A DNA stretch of 59,658 nucleotides from Flavobacteriaceae bacterium. Lineage in GTDB: Bacteria; Bacteroidota; Bacteroidia; Flavobacteriales; Flavobacteriaceae. Position numbers and translations under genes: made by a program. The notes below the pieces were generated by a model, which made no database searches, had not been told where the DNA came from, and worked only from the letters and a program-made list of their open reading frames with translations. Below, piece after piece: positions 34,201 to 44,100 of this stretch (position 1 is its first letter; every line of letters starts with the position of its first letter). The stretch is from NCBI GenBank assembly GCA_947459635.1, contig CANHEA010000006.1:1-59658 (forward strand). The letters run 5' to 3'.

Positions 34201-37200
34201 TTCGCCAGTGATTTCTTGTCAAGCTGACATTACTGGTGTCGTAGCTACAAGTGCTGCTGGAGCGGTTGTCAATTATACCATTCCGGTTGGAACAGATAAT
34301 TGTACAGTAGCAAACACTACAAGAATTGCTGGTTTAGCCAGTGGAGCTACTTTCCCAATTGGTGTAACCACAGTAACGCACCGGGTTACCGATGCTGCAG
34401 GTTTAACGGCTGAATGTTCGTTTAACGTAACTGTTACAGGTGCTGCTCCAGCAATTACTTGTCCTGCTAACATTAGTGTAAATAATACTACTGGTCAATG
34501 TGGCGCTGCAGTAACTTTTGCTGCTACAGAAACAGTGGGTAGTCCAGCTTCGGTAATTACTTATTCAATTGCTTCAGGAAGTTCTTTCTCTGTAGGTACA
34601 ACAACGGTTACTGCTACAGCAACCAATGCAGTGGGAAGTTCTTCTTGTACTTTTACTGTAACTGTGAATGATACGCAGGCACCGGTGATAAATTGCCCTG
34701 CCAATATTGTAGTTAGTAACGATGCCAATCAATGTGGAGCTACCGTTAATGTGACTTCTCCAATAGTATTAGATAATTGCGGAACTAAAAGCTTAACGTT
34801 TGATGGGGTAAATGATTTAGTGGTATGCCCAGAAGGTGTAGTGCCAACAACTGGTGATTTTACAGTCTCAGTTTGGGCACAATGTCTTAATAACAAACCA
34901 TATAGGAGTATATTTTCACAGGGAAGAAATCTTTATCTAGACCATGATTCGGATGGATATATTAGGGTGGGTGACACATGGCTAAATACTGGAGTTTTGT
35001 TTCCAACGGATATGCTTTGGCATCATTATTCTATAGTAAGTACTAGTAATGATACAAGATTATTCATTGATGGCGCACTGAGAGCTTCTAAAGGTTCTGC
35101 AATTGATTCTCCAGATCAAAACGCATATGGCATGGTCTGGCCATATAATTTATTAATCGGTTGTCAGTGGAGTTCAAATGAATTTGTACATGCGAACATT
35201 GATGAACTTCAAATTTGGAATACGGCTTTATCAGCTTCTGATATTAATACTCATAAAAATCAATTATTGACTGGTAATGAGGCAGGTTTAGTTGGTTATT
35301 ATAATTTTGAAGATGGCCCAGGTAGCAGTGTGTTGACTAATCTTAAAAATAACACTAACAATGGTTCATTGGTTAATATGAACACTTCTAGTGCCTGGAT
35401 AGGTTCGCCTATTCTGATTAATGTTACCAATTCATTTAATCAGACAAACGATGCAAGTGGTGTTTATCCAATTGGAACAACTGCTATTACTTGGACTGCT
35501 ACAGATGCATCTGGAAATACCGCAACTTGTAATCAAACGGTAACGGTAAATGATACTGAAGCACCAACAATTTCATGTCAAGGTAACATTACAGGTGTTG
35601 TAGCTACAAGTGCTGCTGGAGCGGTTGTAAACTATACCACTCCAGTTGGAACAGACAATTGTACAGGAGCAATCACTACAAGAACTGCAGGTTTAGCTAG
35701 TGGGGATACTTTCCCAATAGGAACAACAACCGTAACCCATTTGGTTACCGATGCAGCAGGTTTAACGGCTTCGTGTTCGTTTGACATAACTGTTGTAGGT
35801 GTTGCACCAGCAATCACTTGCCCAGGAAATATTTCGGTTAATAATGATGCAAATCAATGTGGCGCTGCAGTAACTTTTGCAGCTACAGAAACAGTAGGTA
35901 TTCCAGCTGCTGTAATTACCTATTCAACTGCTTCAGGCGCAACTGCTTCAGGAAGTAATTTCCCTGTTGGAACAACTCAGGTAACAGCTACAGCAACGAA
36001 TGCTGTAGGAAGTTCTTCTTGTAGTTTTGATGTAATTGTGAATGATACAGAAGCGCCAAGTATAACATGTCCGATAGCTGTGACTGTAAATGCAAATGAG
36101 GGTCAATGTTATGCAACTAATGTTTTACTCGGTTTATCATTGCCAATAGCAATTATAAATCCTGATTTCGAAATTCTTTATAAAGCAGGTTCTACGGCAG
36201 TAACTTCGCCGTTGCTGGATATTAGAAAGTTTGCTAGTGGTATTACAAATAGTAACATGGCTGGTCCAACAGTAACTTTTAGTGATGGATCTACAGGTAA
36301 TAGTTTCGATTTGCCGGGTTGGACTTTTAATGCTCCTAACAGTTTGGCTATGGGTATAACCAACGAAAATTCCAATTTTGGGATTGGGCGAAATATGATA
36401 ACTTTTATAAATGGCGAAACATTTGGTGGGGGTAGTGCTGAAAAAACGATGAGTCAAACATTGGCTGAAAATCTGCAACAAAATACTAGTTATACTTTAA
36501 CAGCTGACTTTGGCTGGAGAAATGATAATAGTGTTGCTTCTCCGCCAGTTTTAAAACTTTATGCAGGCGCAACATTGTTAACTCCTATTGCATCAAATAG
36601 TCCTGCCTTGGTTAAAGGAAGTTTTGTTAGCTATACAAGAACTTATTTAATTAATAATAATGCTATTTCAGGACCTTTAAGAATAGAGTTTGGAATCGAT
36701 GCTAATACAAACGGTCAACAATTAAATACAGATCACATAACATTAAGCAAAACATTAGCTATTGATAATTGTGCAATAGCAACAGTTATTCCAACACTTA
36801 ACGGAAATCCTGTAACAGCGGCTACTCAATTTCCAGTAGGAAATAATACTGTTATTTGGACTGCTACCGATACTGCGAGTAATACAGTGACTTGTAATCA
36901 AACAATAACAGTTAATGATACGCAAGCGCCAATGATTTCTTGTCAAGCTGACATTACAAATGTTGTAGCGACAAGTGCTGCTGGAGCGGTTGTCAATTAT
37001 ACCACTCCGGTTGGAACGGACAATTGTACAGGAGCAACCACTACAAGAACAGCTGGTTTAGCTAGTGGTGACACTTTCCCAATAGGAACAACAACAGTAA
37101 CCCATAGGGTTATCGACGCAGCAGGCTTAACGGCTGAATGTTCGTTTACCGTTACCGTTATAGGTGTTGCACCAGAATTGCAATGTAATTTGGACACTTT

Positions 37201-40200
37201 TGTTAGTAATGATGCTGGTCAATGTGGTGCTATTGTAACTTTCGATACTTTCGGAACATTAGGTATTCCGGCTGCTTTAGTTACCTATTCAACTTCATCA
37301 GGCGCCACTGCTTCAGGAAGTGTATTCCCAGTAGGAACAACTTATGTTACTGCTACAACTACTAATGCTATAGGAAGTTCTTCATGTAGTTTTGGTATCT
37401 CTGTTTATGATGAAGAATCGCCAGTGATATCTTGTCCTGCTAACATTAGCGCTACTTCAAACATTGGATGTGCTACTGCTGTAGTAGTTGGAACGGCTAC
37501 TGCTACTGATAATTGTGGTGTTGACCATGTGAGTGGTGTTCGTAGTGATGCTTTGGCCTTAAACGCCTTGTATCCTGTTGGTGTAACTACTATTACTTGG
37601 ACCGCCACCGACATTCATGGAAATGACAGTGCAATTTGTGAGCAAACCGTAACCGTAACAGGACAACAAGCGGTTACTAGCATTCCTAGCCAAACTATTT
37701 GTTCTGGATTGTCAATGAGTAACATAGCCGTTTCAGGAGGTGTCTTGGGTACAACATACAGTTGGACAAGAGACCATGAAGCGAATGTTACAGGTATTGC
37801 TGCAAGCGGCTCTGGAGATATAAGCGGTGGTGTCTTAACCAATACGACTACTGTTCCAGTAACAGTAACTTTTACTATTACACCAAATTATAATGGTTGT
37901 GCTGGTAAATCAATAACGGCAATCGTTATTGTAAATCCAAAGGCTGAAACTCCGGTCATTTCGGGTAACGCGCCATTCTGTCAAGGTTCTTCTGTAACAC
38001 TTGATGCTGGATCTGGTTATGCTTCTTATAGCTGGTCAAATGGTGCTACTACACAAACAACTGCAGTAAGCAATGCTACTCCAGTTTCGGTTTCGGTTAC
38101 CAATTCATTCGGATGTTCTGCTACTTCATTAAGTGTTACTCCAGTAGTAAATACTTTAAGCGTAGCACCAACATCTATCACGCCATCGGTAGCTATAGCT
38201 ACTCCAGGAAGCAACTTTACACTTAGTGTAAATGGTGGTTCATTGGGTACGGCTGCCAATTGGAAATGGTATACTGCATCATGTGGTGGTACCTTAGTGG
38301 GTATAGGCGCTTCAATCAGCGTATCACAAATGGTGAATACCACTTATTATGTGCGTGCTGAGGGAACTTGCAACACGACAGCTTGTGCTAGTGTTACTGT
38401 CAATATTAAATGTGGTGCTTCGGTTATTACAAGCAGCGTAGGAACAACAAATGTTTGCCCAGGAACTGTGGTAACACTAACTCCGGTTGGTGCACTTTCT
38501 ACTGGCGCACAATGGCGTTGGGATGATGATTGTGATGCCGTGCCTTCAACAAGTGATGCGTCAGCAACCTATACAACAGCTTCTAGCTTTACTGTAACAC
38601 CTACAAAAACTACTACTTATTATTTACAGTCGGTAGGTGGTGCTTGTGGTGTAACGGCTTGTTTGTCTGTTACTGTAAATGTAATCGCTAAGCCGGCAAC
38701 TCCGGGAACGATTGGTGGTTTAGCCATCGTTTGTCCGAGTACATCGGGTACCTACAGTATTGCTGCAGTTGCTAATGCAACAAGCTATACTTGGACAGCG
38801 CCGACTAATGCTACTATGGTAGTCGCGGCGAATGGACTGTCAGTTGTACTTACTTACAACAGCGCTTTTGTTAGTGGCACGTTGAGTGTCAAAGCAAACA
38901 ATTGCGCAGGATCTAGTACTGCTAAAACTTTGGCAATAACCAAAACAGCCGTACCGGCAACACCGGGAACTATTACTGGTCTAGCATCAGTATGTCCTAA
39001 CACTTCAGGAGCTTACAGTATTGCAACAGTTGCTAATGCAACAAGCTATACTTGGACAGCACCAGCCAATGCTAGTATAACAGCAGGTCAAGGAACAGCA
39101 AGTGTAACCGTTTTGTACGCAAGCGGATTTACCACGGGTACCTTGAGTGTAAAAGCAACAGGTTGCGGCGGAACAAGTGCAGCGAAAACCTTAACGGTTA
39201 CTAAAACTATAGCACCGGCAACACCGGCAACTATTAGTGGTTTAGCAACGGTATGTGCTAGTACTTCTGGAAACTATGGTATTGTGGCAGTTGCCAATGC
39301 AACGAGCTATACTTGGATAGCACCAGCCAATGCTACTATTACAGCAGGTCAGGGAACAACAAGTGTAACCGTTTCTTATGCAAGCGGATTTACTTCGGGG
39401 ACTTTGAGTGTTACAGCAACAGGTTGTGGCGGAACAAGTATAGCAAAAACTTTGGCTATTTCTAAAACAGCAATACCGGCAACACCGGGAGCTATTGCAG
39501 GAGCAAGTCCTGCTTGTGCAGGTAGTACGCAAACCTATAGTATTACTGCAGTAACCAACGCTACTAGTTATAGTTGGACTTTACCAACAGGTATGAGTTA
39601 TGTGGCAGGTACTATTACTTCTGGAACTTCTATACAAGTTGCCCTTGCCAATACTTTTAGCGGAGGCACATTAAGTGTTAAGGCTACTAATTGTTCTGGA
39701 TCTAGTGCTAATGTTTCTAGAGTTTTAACTGCTAGTGCCCTTCCTACTTCGGCAGGAACCATTACTGGTCCTATAACTGTTTGTAAAGGTGCTAAACTTC
39801 TTACTTACAGTGTAGCAGCGGCCGCTGGATTTACCTTTAACTGGAGCGTTCCTGCAGGAGCTGTGATTACAGCTGGAGCAGGTACTAATAGTATTAAAGT
39901 TACCTGGGGTACCGTATCAGGTAATGTAAGTGTTACCAAAGTTAACGCATGCGGTAGTTCTGTAGCTAGTACTTTGGCAGTTTCTTCTGCAACTTGCAGA
40001 GAAACGGAAGATGTTGTCGCGCCTTTTGCAGTGATTGCTTATCCGAATCCGTTTACGGATAACTTCAGCTTGGATGTTACGACATCTCTTGAAGACAAAA
40101 TCGAAATGAAAGTTTATGACATGATTGGAAAATTGATTGAGACTCGTTTTATTGAAGTTTCAGAGATTGCCAATCAGGAAGTGGGTAATAATTATGCGGC

Positions 40201-40267
40201 TGGGGTTTACAATATTGTTGTAACTCAAGGAGCAGAATTAAAAACACTGCGTGTGATCAAACGATAA
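31277..40267 (+). CDS. Giant SprB-like cell-surface adhesin secreted by the type IX system
   Basis: This is a 2996-residue secreted protein. Domain order: signal peptide to about residue 36 (ends SVQAQ); pentapeptide repeats, about 55-145; eight SprB-type repeats of ~80 residues, about 172-805; a series of HYR modules, about 808-2130; Ig-like spacers; five PKD-like repeats, about 2472-2910; and a type A T9SS sorting domain at the end (YPNPFTDNFS ... DMIGKLIETRF ... AGVYNIVV). Two extra domains interrupt HYR modules: a LamG/concanavalin-like domain at about 1170-1375 (LTFDGVNDLVVCPEG ... NIDELQIWNTALS), and a second beta-rich carbohydrate-binding-like domain at about 1615-1830. SprB-type proteins are carried along the surface by the gliding motor. 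A gliding or adhesion role is therefore likely. The ATG four codons downstream (31289) is an alternative start. Confidence 0.9.
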   Translation: MNYIMNTITFKKGVFKAFLFTAIMLLLSVSLHSVQAQNCSAPAAPNVNWSGCDKQGNSLPFSNLSGANLSGANLISASLGFSNLSGANLSGANLSSALLPNVSLTNTNLTNANLTNAYLDSANLTNANLTGANLSGATLTGVVSGGIIGTPSALPAGWQLINGYLVTPLTAIQSQVNTFCNGACNGSAKVVASGGVAPYTYSWSPSGGTAATASGLCAFTYTCTITDFAGSTITKSFTITQPSAIVVSAASQTNVSCNGGSNGAASINMPTGGEPGYTYDWTPGTPAGDGTRSVTGLSAGTWTCTVTDNNGCTATKTFTITQPSAIVVSADPQSSVYCYTNNNGAASINIPTGGTGPYTYNWTSNINPTTFNVTRSVTGLRAGPVYTCTVMDSNGCTKSLDFIINTELSVSADTQTNVSCNGGNNGAAKVSGFGGARTAPEYGYYFDWTPGNPTGDGTRSVTGLSAGTWTCTVTDGNGCTKTQTFTITQPSAIAVSAASQTNVSCNGGSNGAASVNTSGGTPGYTYNWTPGNPTGDGTPSVTGLSAGTWTCTVTDANSCTKTQTFTITQPSAIVVSAASQTNVSCNGGSNGSASVTPSGGAGGYTYYWSPSGGTAATATGLSAGTWTCTVTDANSCTATSTFIITEPSPLEVSAASQTNEFCYRGYFGSASINIPTGGTAPYTYDWTPGNPTGDGTRSVNFLSAGTWTCTVTDNNGCTATLNFTITEPSPLQVSAASQTNVSCNGQNNGAASVNTTGGTPGYIYNWNPQPSIGAGTPSVSGLSAGTWTCYVTDMNGCYKTQEFYITVNDIQAPVISCPANITNVVATSAAGAVVNYSTPVGTDNCTGAITTRIAGLASGDTFPIGVTTVTHRVTDAAGLTAECSFDVTVVGVAPELECTGNIFVSNDAGQCGAIVTFDTFGTLGIPAALVTYSTSSGATTSGSVFPVGTTYVTATATNDFGSSSCSFGIYVNDADSPVISCQADITGVVATSAAGAVVNYTIPVGTDNCTVANTTRIAGLASGATFPIGVTTVTHRVTDAAGLTAECSFNVTVTGAAPAITCPANISVNNTTGQCGAAVTFAATETVGSPASVITYSIASGSSFSVGTTTVTATATNAVGSSSCTFTVTVNDTQAPVINCPANIVVSNDANQCGATVNVTSPIVLDNCGTKSLTFDGVNDLVVCPEGVVPTTGDFTVSVWAQCLNNKPYRSIFSQGRNLYLDHDSDGYIRVGDTWLNTGVLFPTDMLWHHYSIVSTSNDTRLFIDGALRASKGSAIDSPDQNAYGMVWPYNLLIGCQWSSNEFVHANIDELQIWNTALSASDINTHKNQLLTGNEAGLVGYYNFEDGPGSSVLTNLKNNTNNGSLVNMNTSSAWIGSPILINVTNSFNQTNDASGVYPIGTTAITWTATDASGNTATCNQTVTVNDTEAPTISCQGNITGVVATSAAGAVVNYTTPVGTDNCTGAITTRTAGLASGDTFPIGTTTVTHLVTDAAGLTASCSFDITVVGVAPAITCPGNISVNNDANQCGAAVTFAATETVGIPAAVITYSTASGATASGSNFPVGTTQVTATATNAVGSSSCSFDVIVNDTEAPSITCPIAVTVNANEGQCYATNVLLGLSLPIAIINPDFEILYKAGSTAVTSPLLDIRKFASGITNSNMAGPTVTFSDGSTGNSFDLPGWTFNAPNSLAMGITNENSNFGIGRNMITFINGETFGGGSAEKTMSQTLAENLQQNTSYTLTADFGWRNDNSVASPPVLKLYAGATLLTPIASNSPALVKGSFVSYTRTYLINNNAISGPLRIEFGIDANTNGQQLNTDHITLSKTLAIDNCAIATVIPTLNGNPVTAATQFPVGNNTVIWTATDTASNTVTCNQTITVNDTQAPMISCQADITNVVATSAAGAVVNYTTPVGTDNCTGATTTRTAGLASGDTFPIGTTTVTHRVIDAAGLTAECSFTVTVIGVAPELQCNLDTFVSNDAGQCGAIVTFDTFGTLGIPAALVTYSTSSGATASGSVFPVGTTYVTATTTNAIGSSSCSFGISVYDEESPVISCPANISATSNIGCATAVVVGTATATDNCGVDHVSGVRSDALALNALYPVGVTTITWTATDIHGNDSAICEQTVTVTGQQAVTSIPSQTICSGLSMSNIAVSGGVLGTTYSWTRDHEANVTGIAASGSGDISGGVLTNTTTVPVTVTFTITPNYNGCAGKSITAIVIVNPKAETPVISGNAPFCQGSSVTLDAGSGYASYSWSNGATTQTTAVSNATPVSVSVTNSFGCSATSLSVTPVVNTLSVAPTSITPSVAIATPGSNFTLSVNGGSLGTAANWKWYTASCGGTLVGIGASISVSQMVNTTYYVRAEGTCNTTACASVTVNIKCGASVITSSVGTTNVCPGTVVTLTPVGALSTGAQWRWDDDCDAVPSTSDASATYTTASSFTVTPTKTTTYYLQSVGGACGVTACLSVTVNVIAKPATPGTIGGLAIVCPSTSGTYSIAAVANATSYTWTAPTNATMVVAANGLSVVLTYNSAFVSGTLSVKANNCAGSSTAKTLAITKTAVPATPGTITGLASVCPNTSGAYSIATVANATSYTWTAPANASITAGQGTASVTVLYASGFTTGTLSVKATGCGGTSAAKTLTVTKTIAPATPATISGLATVCASTSGNYGIVAVANATSYTWIAPANATITAGQGTTSVTVSYASGFTSGTLSVTATGCGGTSIAKTLAISKTAIPATPGAIAGASPACAGSTQTYSITAVTNATSYSWTLPTGMSYVAGTITSGTSIQVALANTFSGGTLSVKATNCSGSSANVSRVLTASALPTSAGTITGPITVCKGAKLLTYSVAAAAGFTFNWSVPAGAVITAGAGTNSIKVTWGTVSGNVSVTKVNACGSSVASTLAVSSATCRETEDVVAPFAVIAYPNPFTDNFSLDVTTSLEDKIEMKVYDMIGKLIETRFIEVSEIANQEVGNNYAAGVYNIVVTQGAELKTLRVIKR
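31460..31700 (+). repeat. Pentapeptide-repeat DNA (15-base tandem units)
   Basis: Tandem 15-base units, mostly CGAACCTGAGCGGTG and close variants, encode ANLSG/ANLTN pentapeptides that would form a right-handed quadrilateral beta-helix at the adhesin N-terminus. The units are nearly identical at the DNA level, which suggests recent expansion and a potential for length change by slippage. Confidence 0.85.
31790..33690 (+). repeat. Eight SprB-type repeats within the adhesin gene
   Basis: About 240-base units encode the pattern VSAASQTNVSCNGGSNGAA ... GGTPGYTYNWTPG ... LSAGTWTCTVTDxNGC ... FTITQPS. Units 2, 4, 5 and 6 are very similar in DNA sequence. Units 3 and 7 diverge in the VxCxGG block (VYCYTN, EFCYRG). 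Confidence 0.85.
33700..37660 (+). repeat. Repeated HYR-module pairs within the adhesin gene
   Basis: A two-module unit recurs four times. Module A reads ISCPANIT ... VVATSAAGAVVNY ... VGTDNCTGA ... FPIGVTTVTHRVTDAAGLTA, with starts near 33718, 34201, 35563 and 36935. Module B contains a VSNDAGQCGAIVTF-like block. The B copies at about 33981-34190 and 37198-37407 are almost identical in DNA. Two of the HYR modules carry inserted domains. Confidence 0.82.
38692..40005 (+). repeat. Five PKD-like repeats within the adhesin gene
   Basis: Units of about 260 bases encode ATPGTIxGLAxVCPxTSGxYSIAxVANATSYTWTAP ... GTLSVKAxxCxGxS. The first three are very similar and the last two more divergent. They place a stiff beta stalk before the C-terminal sorting domain. 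Confidence 0.8.
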
Positions 40268-40285
40268 CCAAATCGATTATTCATA

Positions 40286-40321
40286 AATCAAAGCCCCTCA
40301 ATGAAAATTGAGGGGCTTTTT
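40286..40321 (+). terminator. Intrinsic terminator after the adhesin gene
   Basis: AGCCCCTCAA (40291-40300) and TTGAGGGGCT (40307-40316) pair perfectly around loop TGAAAA and are followed by a T run. It begins about 20 bases after the adhesin stop codon. Confidence 0.92.
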
Positions 40322-40413
40322 ATTTTGGTTAAATCCTATATGCGATGATAATTTTTATTAAAGACAGTAGCGATACTGCTTGTTTTCATGCAGAAGTTGC
40401 CTGCAAGATGGCT

Positions 40414-41121
40414 TTATATTTTATCTAATAATTCCTTTCTCACCTTTTTCGAAATGGCTATTTGTATCGAACCTACCAATACTGAATCAACATCTATTTT
40501 TATCACCTGCTGCACGTTGATAATGTACGATCTATTTGCAATTACGAATTGTTTCGTTGGGAGAAGTGTGATTATTTTCTTGGTTGAATAGCGCACTACA
40601 ATGTTCTTGCCAGAAGTGAGCAAGATATTGAAATAATGCTGGTCGTTTTTTAGATAAATAATCTCGTCGATAGTGATTTTTTCGAAAATTGTTCCTACTT
40701 TCAACACAATATGCTTTGGCGCTATTGAAAGCTTGCTGGCATTGGCATTGAAGTTATTCCATCCGATTTCAATAGCTGAAAACAGATCGTTTCGAGAAAA
40801 TGGTTTGACTAGAAAGGCTAGCGGATTTACTTTTTTGGCGCGACTTATCGTAGTGGCATCGCTATTTCCGGTAAGAAAAATAATAGGCGTCCCAAAACGC
40901 CGTTTTATTTCAAAGGCAAGGTCAATTCCGTCTTTCTTAGTTCCCAAATTAATATCCAACAGCAATAAATCTGGTGTGGTGCTTTCGATCATTTTTACAG
41001 CTTCATTATAGGTACCAACGACACCAACAATTAGATATCCCAGTTCTTTCAAGGCCATCGCGATGGTCTCAGAAATAATCATTTCGTCTTCGACAATTCC
41101 GATTTTGATTTTACCTTTCAT
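40414..41121 (-). CDS. LytTR-family response regulator
   Basis: This 235-residue two-component regulator has an N-terminal receiver with acidic ED near residue 11, phospho-acceptor Asp56 (LLLLDINLG), Thr84 and Lys106 (LVKPFS). A C-terminal LytTR DNA-binding domain follows at about residues 130-235 (IDEIIYLKNDQHYFNI, IVVRYSTKKI, FVIANRSYIIN). It starts 36 bases after the stop of the sensor kinase at 41158 on the same strand. The two are a likely cognate pair, although kinases with the HisKA_2 type of dimerisation domain may also act on other regulators. The target genes are not evident. Confidence 0.92.
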   Translation of the reverse strand: MKGKIKIGIVEDEMIISETIAMALKELGYLIVGVVGTYNEAVKMIESTTPDLLLLDINLGTKKDGIDLAFEIKRRFGTPIIFLTGNSDATTISRAKKVNPLAFLVKPFSRNDLFSAIEIGWNNFNANASKLSIAPKHIVLKVGTIFEKITIDEIIYLKNDQHYFNILLTSGKNIVVRYSTKKIITLLPTKQFVIANRSYIINVQQVIKIDVDSVLVGSIQIAISKKVRKELLDKI

Positions 41122-41157
41122 GGTTCGTGCCTGATTTTTTTTTGATTAATAATTAAT

Positions 41158-44100
41158 TTAGCTATTGTAACGAATGGCAGTATCTTGAAAAAAAATAGTA
41201 AATACACCTCCTTTCACATAACGATAATGTGCTTTTCCGGACAATTGCTTAGCCAATCCTTTGATTAGTTTCAACCCGAGTGTTGTGGCAACCTCAAAAT
41301 CTACGTCTGTGGGTAATCCGGGACCATTGTCTTTATAAAGTAATTCATATTCATCTGGTTTCAATGTAGTTACATCTATGGTAATGACCTTCTTTGTCTT
41401 CACTGTCTCCAGATATTTATAGGAGTTGGTCAATAATTCATTGACAATTAGTCCAAGTGGTACGGCTGTATCCACGTCAATAAACAATTTCTTTTTTGGT
41501 ATTTTATAGGAGATTTGGTAATCCGGGCGCTCATAGAGATTTGCTACATTCGCGCACAGGTCATTGGCAAAAGAGAAAAATTCAATATTACCAAGATTGT
41601 CGTTTTGATATAAATTCTGATGTATTAATGCCATGCTCTCAATTCTGCTTTGCGCCTCAGCGAACACTGTTTTGACGTTGGAATCAGTTAGTTCATCTTT
41701 CTGCAGTTGCAACAGCCCGTTGATGACATGAAGATTATTTTTGACCCGATGGTGTACTTCTGTCAGCAAACGCTCTCTGTCGGTCAATGCCTTTTTCAAT
41801 TCGGTTGTTCTCGACGAAATTTTTGTCTCTAATTTGTTGTTTTCTCTCTTGAGTTTTTTAGTCCTAAATCGAAAGAAGAAAACGATGCCACTCCCTAATA
41901 TTAAAAGCACGACAATCAAAAACCAAGATTCAAAGTAAAATGGTTTTAATACAATAATCGGAAAAACAATCGCATTGCTATTCCATTTACCACTGGCTAG
42001 TTGCGCTTTAATATGCATTTTAAATTCGCCATAAGGCAAGCCACTTAGTCGAATAGTGTTTTCGTCGATGTAGTTCCATTCCTTGTCTATTCCTTCTATT
42101 TTGTAGGCGTATAAATGATTTCTTTTTTTGAAATCTAATAACTGAAAATCTAAGGTTAAAAAGGAATCACCTGCTTCTAAGATTATTTCTTTGGATTGTC
42201 TTAATTTCACGGTACAATCCTGTAATTTATTTTCTTTACCTGAAAACTTAAATACTGAAATTAGTCGCAGTGCTCCACTATTTTTGTTGTCAAATTCGAG
42301 TAGTTGTTTGGGATCAAATTCATTGACACCATTTAGTCCTCCAAAATACATGCGGCCGTCGTCGGCTTTAAAAGAAGATGTTCTGTTGAATTCATTGTGA
42401 TTTAACCCATTATCTGCCGTATAGATAGAAGAGGAAAAAGTTCTGGTATTAAAGCGTAACAGGCCATTGTAGGAACTGATCCAGAGATGGTTGGAATTAT
42501 CTTCTTCAATGCGGTAGAGCACCATGGAGGGAAGTCCATCTTTTGTAGTAAATTGCTTTAACCTGATGGTTTTATCTGTATTGGACTTTCTCCAATCCCA
42601 ACGAAATAATCCTTCTCCGTTTGTGGCAATCCAGCATATTCCATCGTTGTCTTCCTGCATATCATAAATTGTGGCGATGGGAAGGTGGTGGGATTTGTCG
42701 CTTGTTAAACTGCCATAATACGATATGACCGTATTATTTTTGTCTATCAAATAAAGTCCATTCTCAGCAACAGCAACGAGTCCTTTGTTTTTGGTTTTTA
42801 CAAAACGATAGACATTTTCGGCCTTGGGGATTTTTGGAGAAATATATTGCAGATTACGGCTTTTTTTGGACACAATATTAAACTGACTTAATCCCTTAAA
42901 ATGACCTGCCAAAAGAATACTGTCTGAGATGGCCGTCAAGGACCAAATATATTTGTCATAACGATTATCGGAAATAGAACCTATTTCTTTCGTATTATTT
43001 TGCAACGGATCGTATTCGAAAATTTTATTAACGGTACCAATGTAAAATTTGTGATTGTGCTTTAAAATGGCATTGAAAGCGTACTCCTTAGCCGAGCGAA
43101 AAACAAGATTTTTGTTTGAATTTGTTTTAGAAATGCATAGGTATTGCCATAAGTTCGCATAGACTGTAGTGGTCTTCTTTCCTTCTGTATCAAGGTCTGA
43201 CTCTGCGTAAATGCCACGTACTTGATTGAACGTAGGTCGGGATTCCTGCTCTTTAGACAAATAGCTTTTGAAATAATTGGGTTTGATGCTAATTTGTATG
43301 GCGCCATTGGTGGTGCATAGCCATCTGTTGTCTCTGCTGTCTTTGAAACTTTTATAGACTCCTAAATTAATTGATTTGGTGAGTTCTTCCGGATTTATTA
43401 CCAAAATGGAAGAATTCTCCTCTATTACATAAACTCCCTTCGTAGCATTGTACATAATGTTAGCATGATCCGATAAGGGTTGCGCGAAAAACCAATAGAA
43501 ATTGTTCAACGGAATACAAGGCAAAATGGGAAAGGAATCTTCCTTTTTTGATTCCTTTTGAAACACAAGAAAATTTCTCTTAGACAGCTTCGAAGTAGTG
43601 GGATCGTAATCTAAAAGTGCTTTGTTTTTGGTAATGGCAAATACATCTTCCTCCGCTTTATCCCAAAAAGAGGTGATTGTATTCGGCGTTATTAAATAAT
43701 TAGGGTATTTATGTAGTTTTAAAACAATACTGCCGTTTTGAACAATCGAATAGTTACAAATTCCATTGGCGTCAAAAACATTTGGAGTTTTACGTTTATT
43801 CCATGCTGTCAGTTCAGCCCGAAGCTTGAAGTTTTTGGAAGGCGTGTAATACCATAATTGAAACGGATGTGCCGTAACGAAAATCAAATTACTATTGGCA
43901 TCGTTGGTGATCCAAATAATGTCTTTGGTTTTGAAGGGCATTTTGGGAAAAATACTTTCTAGGGGATGCAGCGTGTAGTTGTTCAAATCTAAAGCCTGCA
44001 TCAGTGGACTAAATGAACACGATAAATCGTTTTCACTTGCATATTGAATAATCAAATGGTTGCTATTGTCTATGGAGAGAAAAGAGATCTCGTTTTTTAG

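Noticed and set aside
36137..36481. Antisense frames inside the adhesin gene
   Set aside because: They mirror the adhesin coding sequence and have biased, Ser/Thr/Cys-rich translations without domain features.
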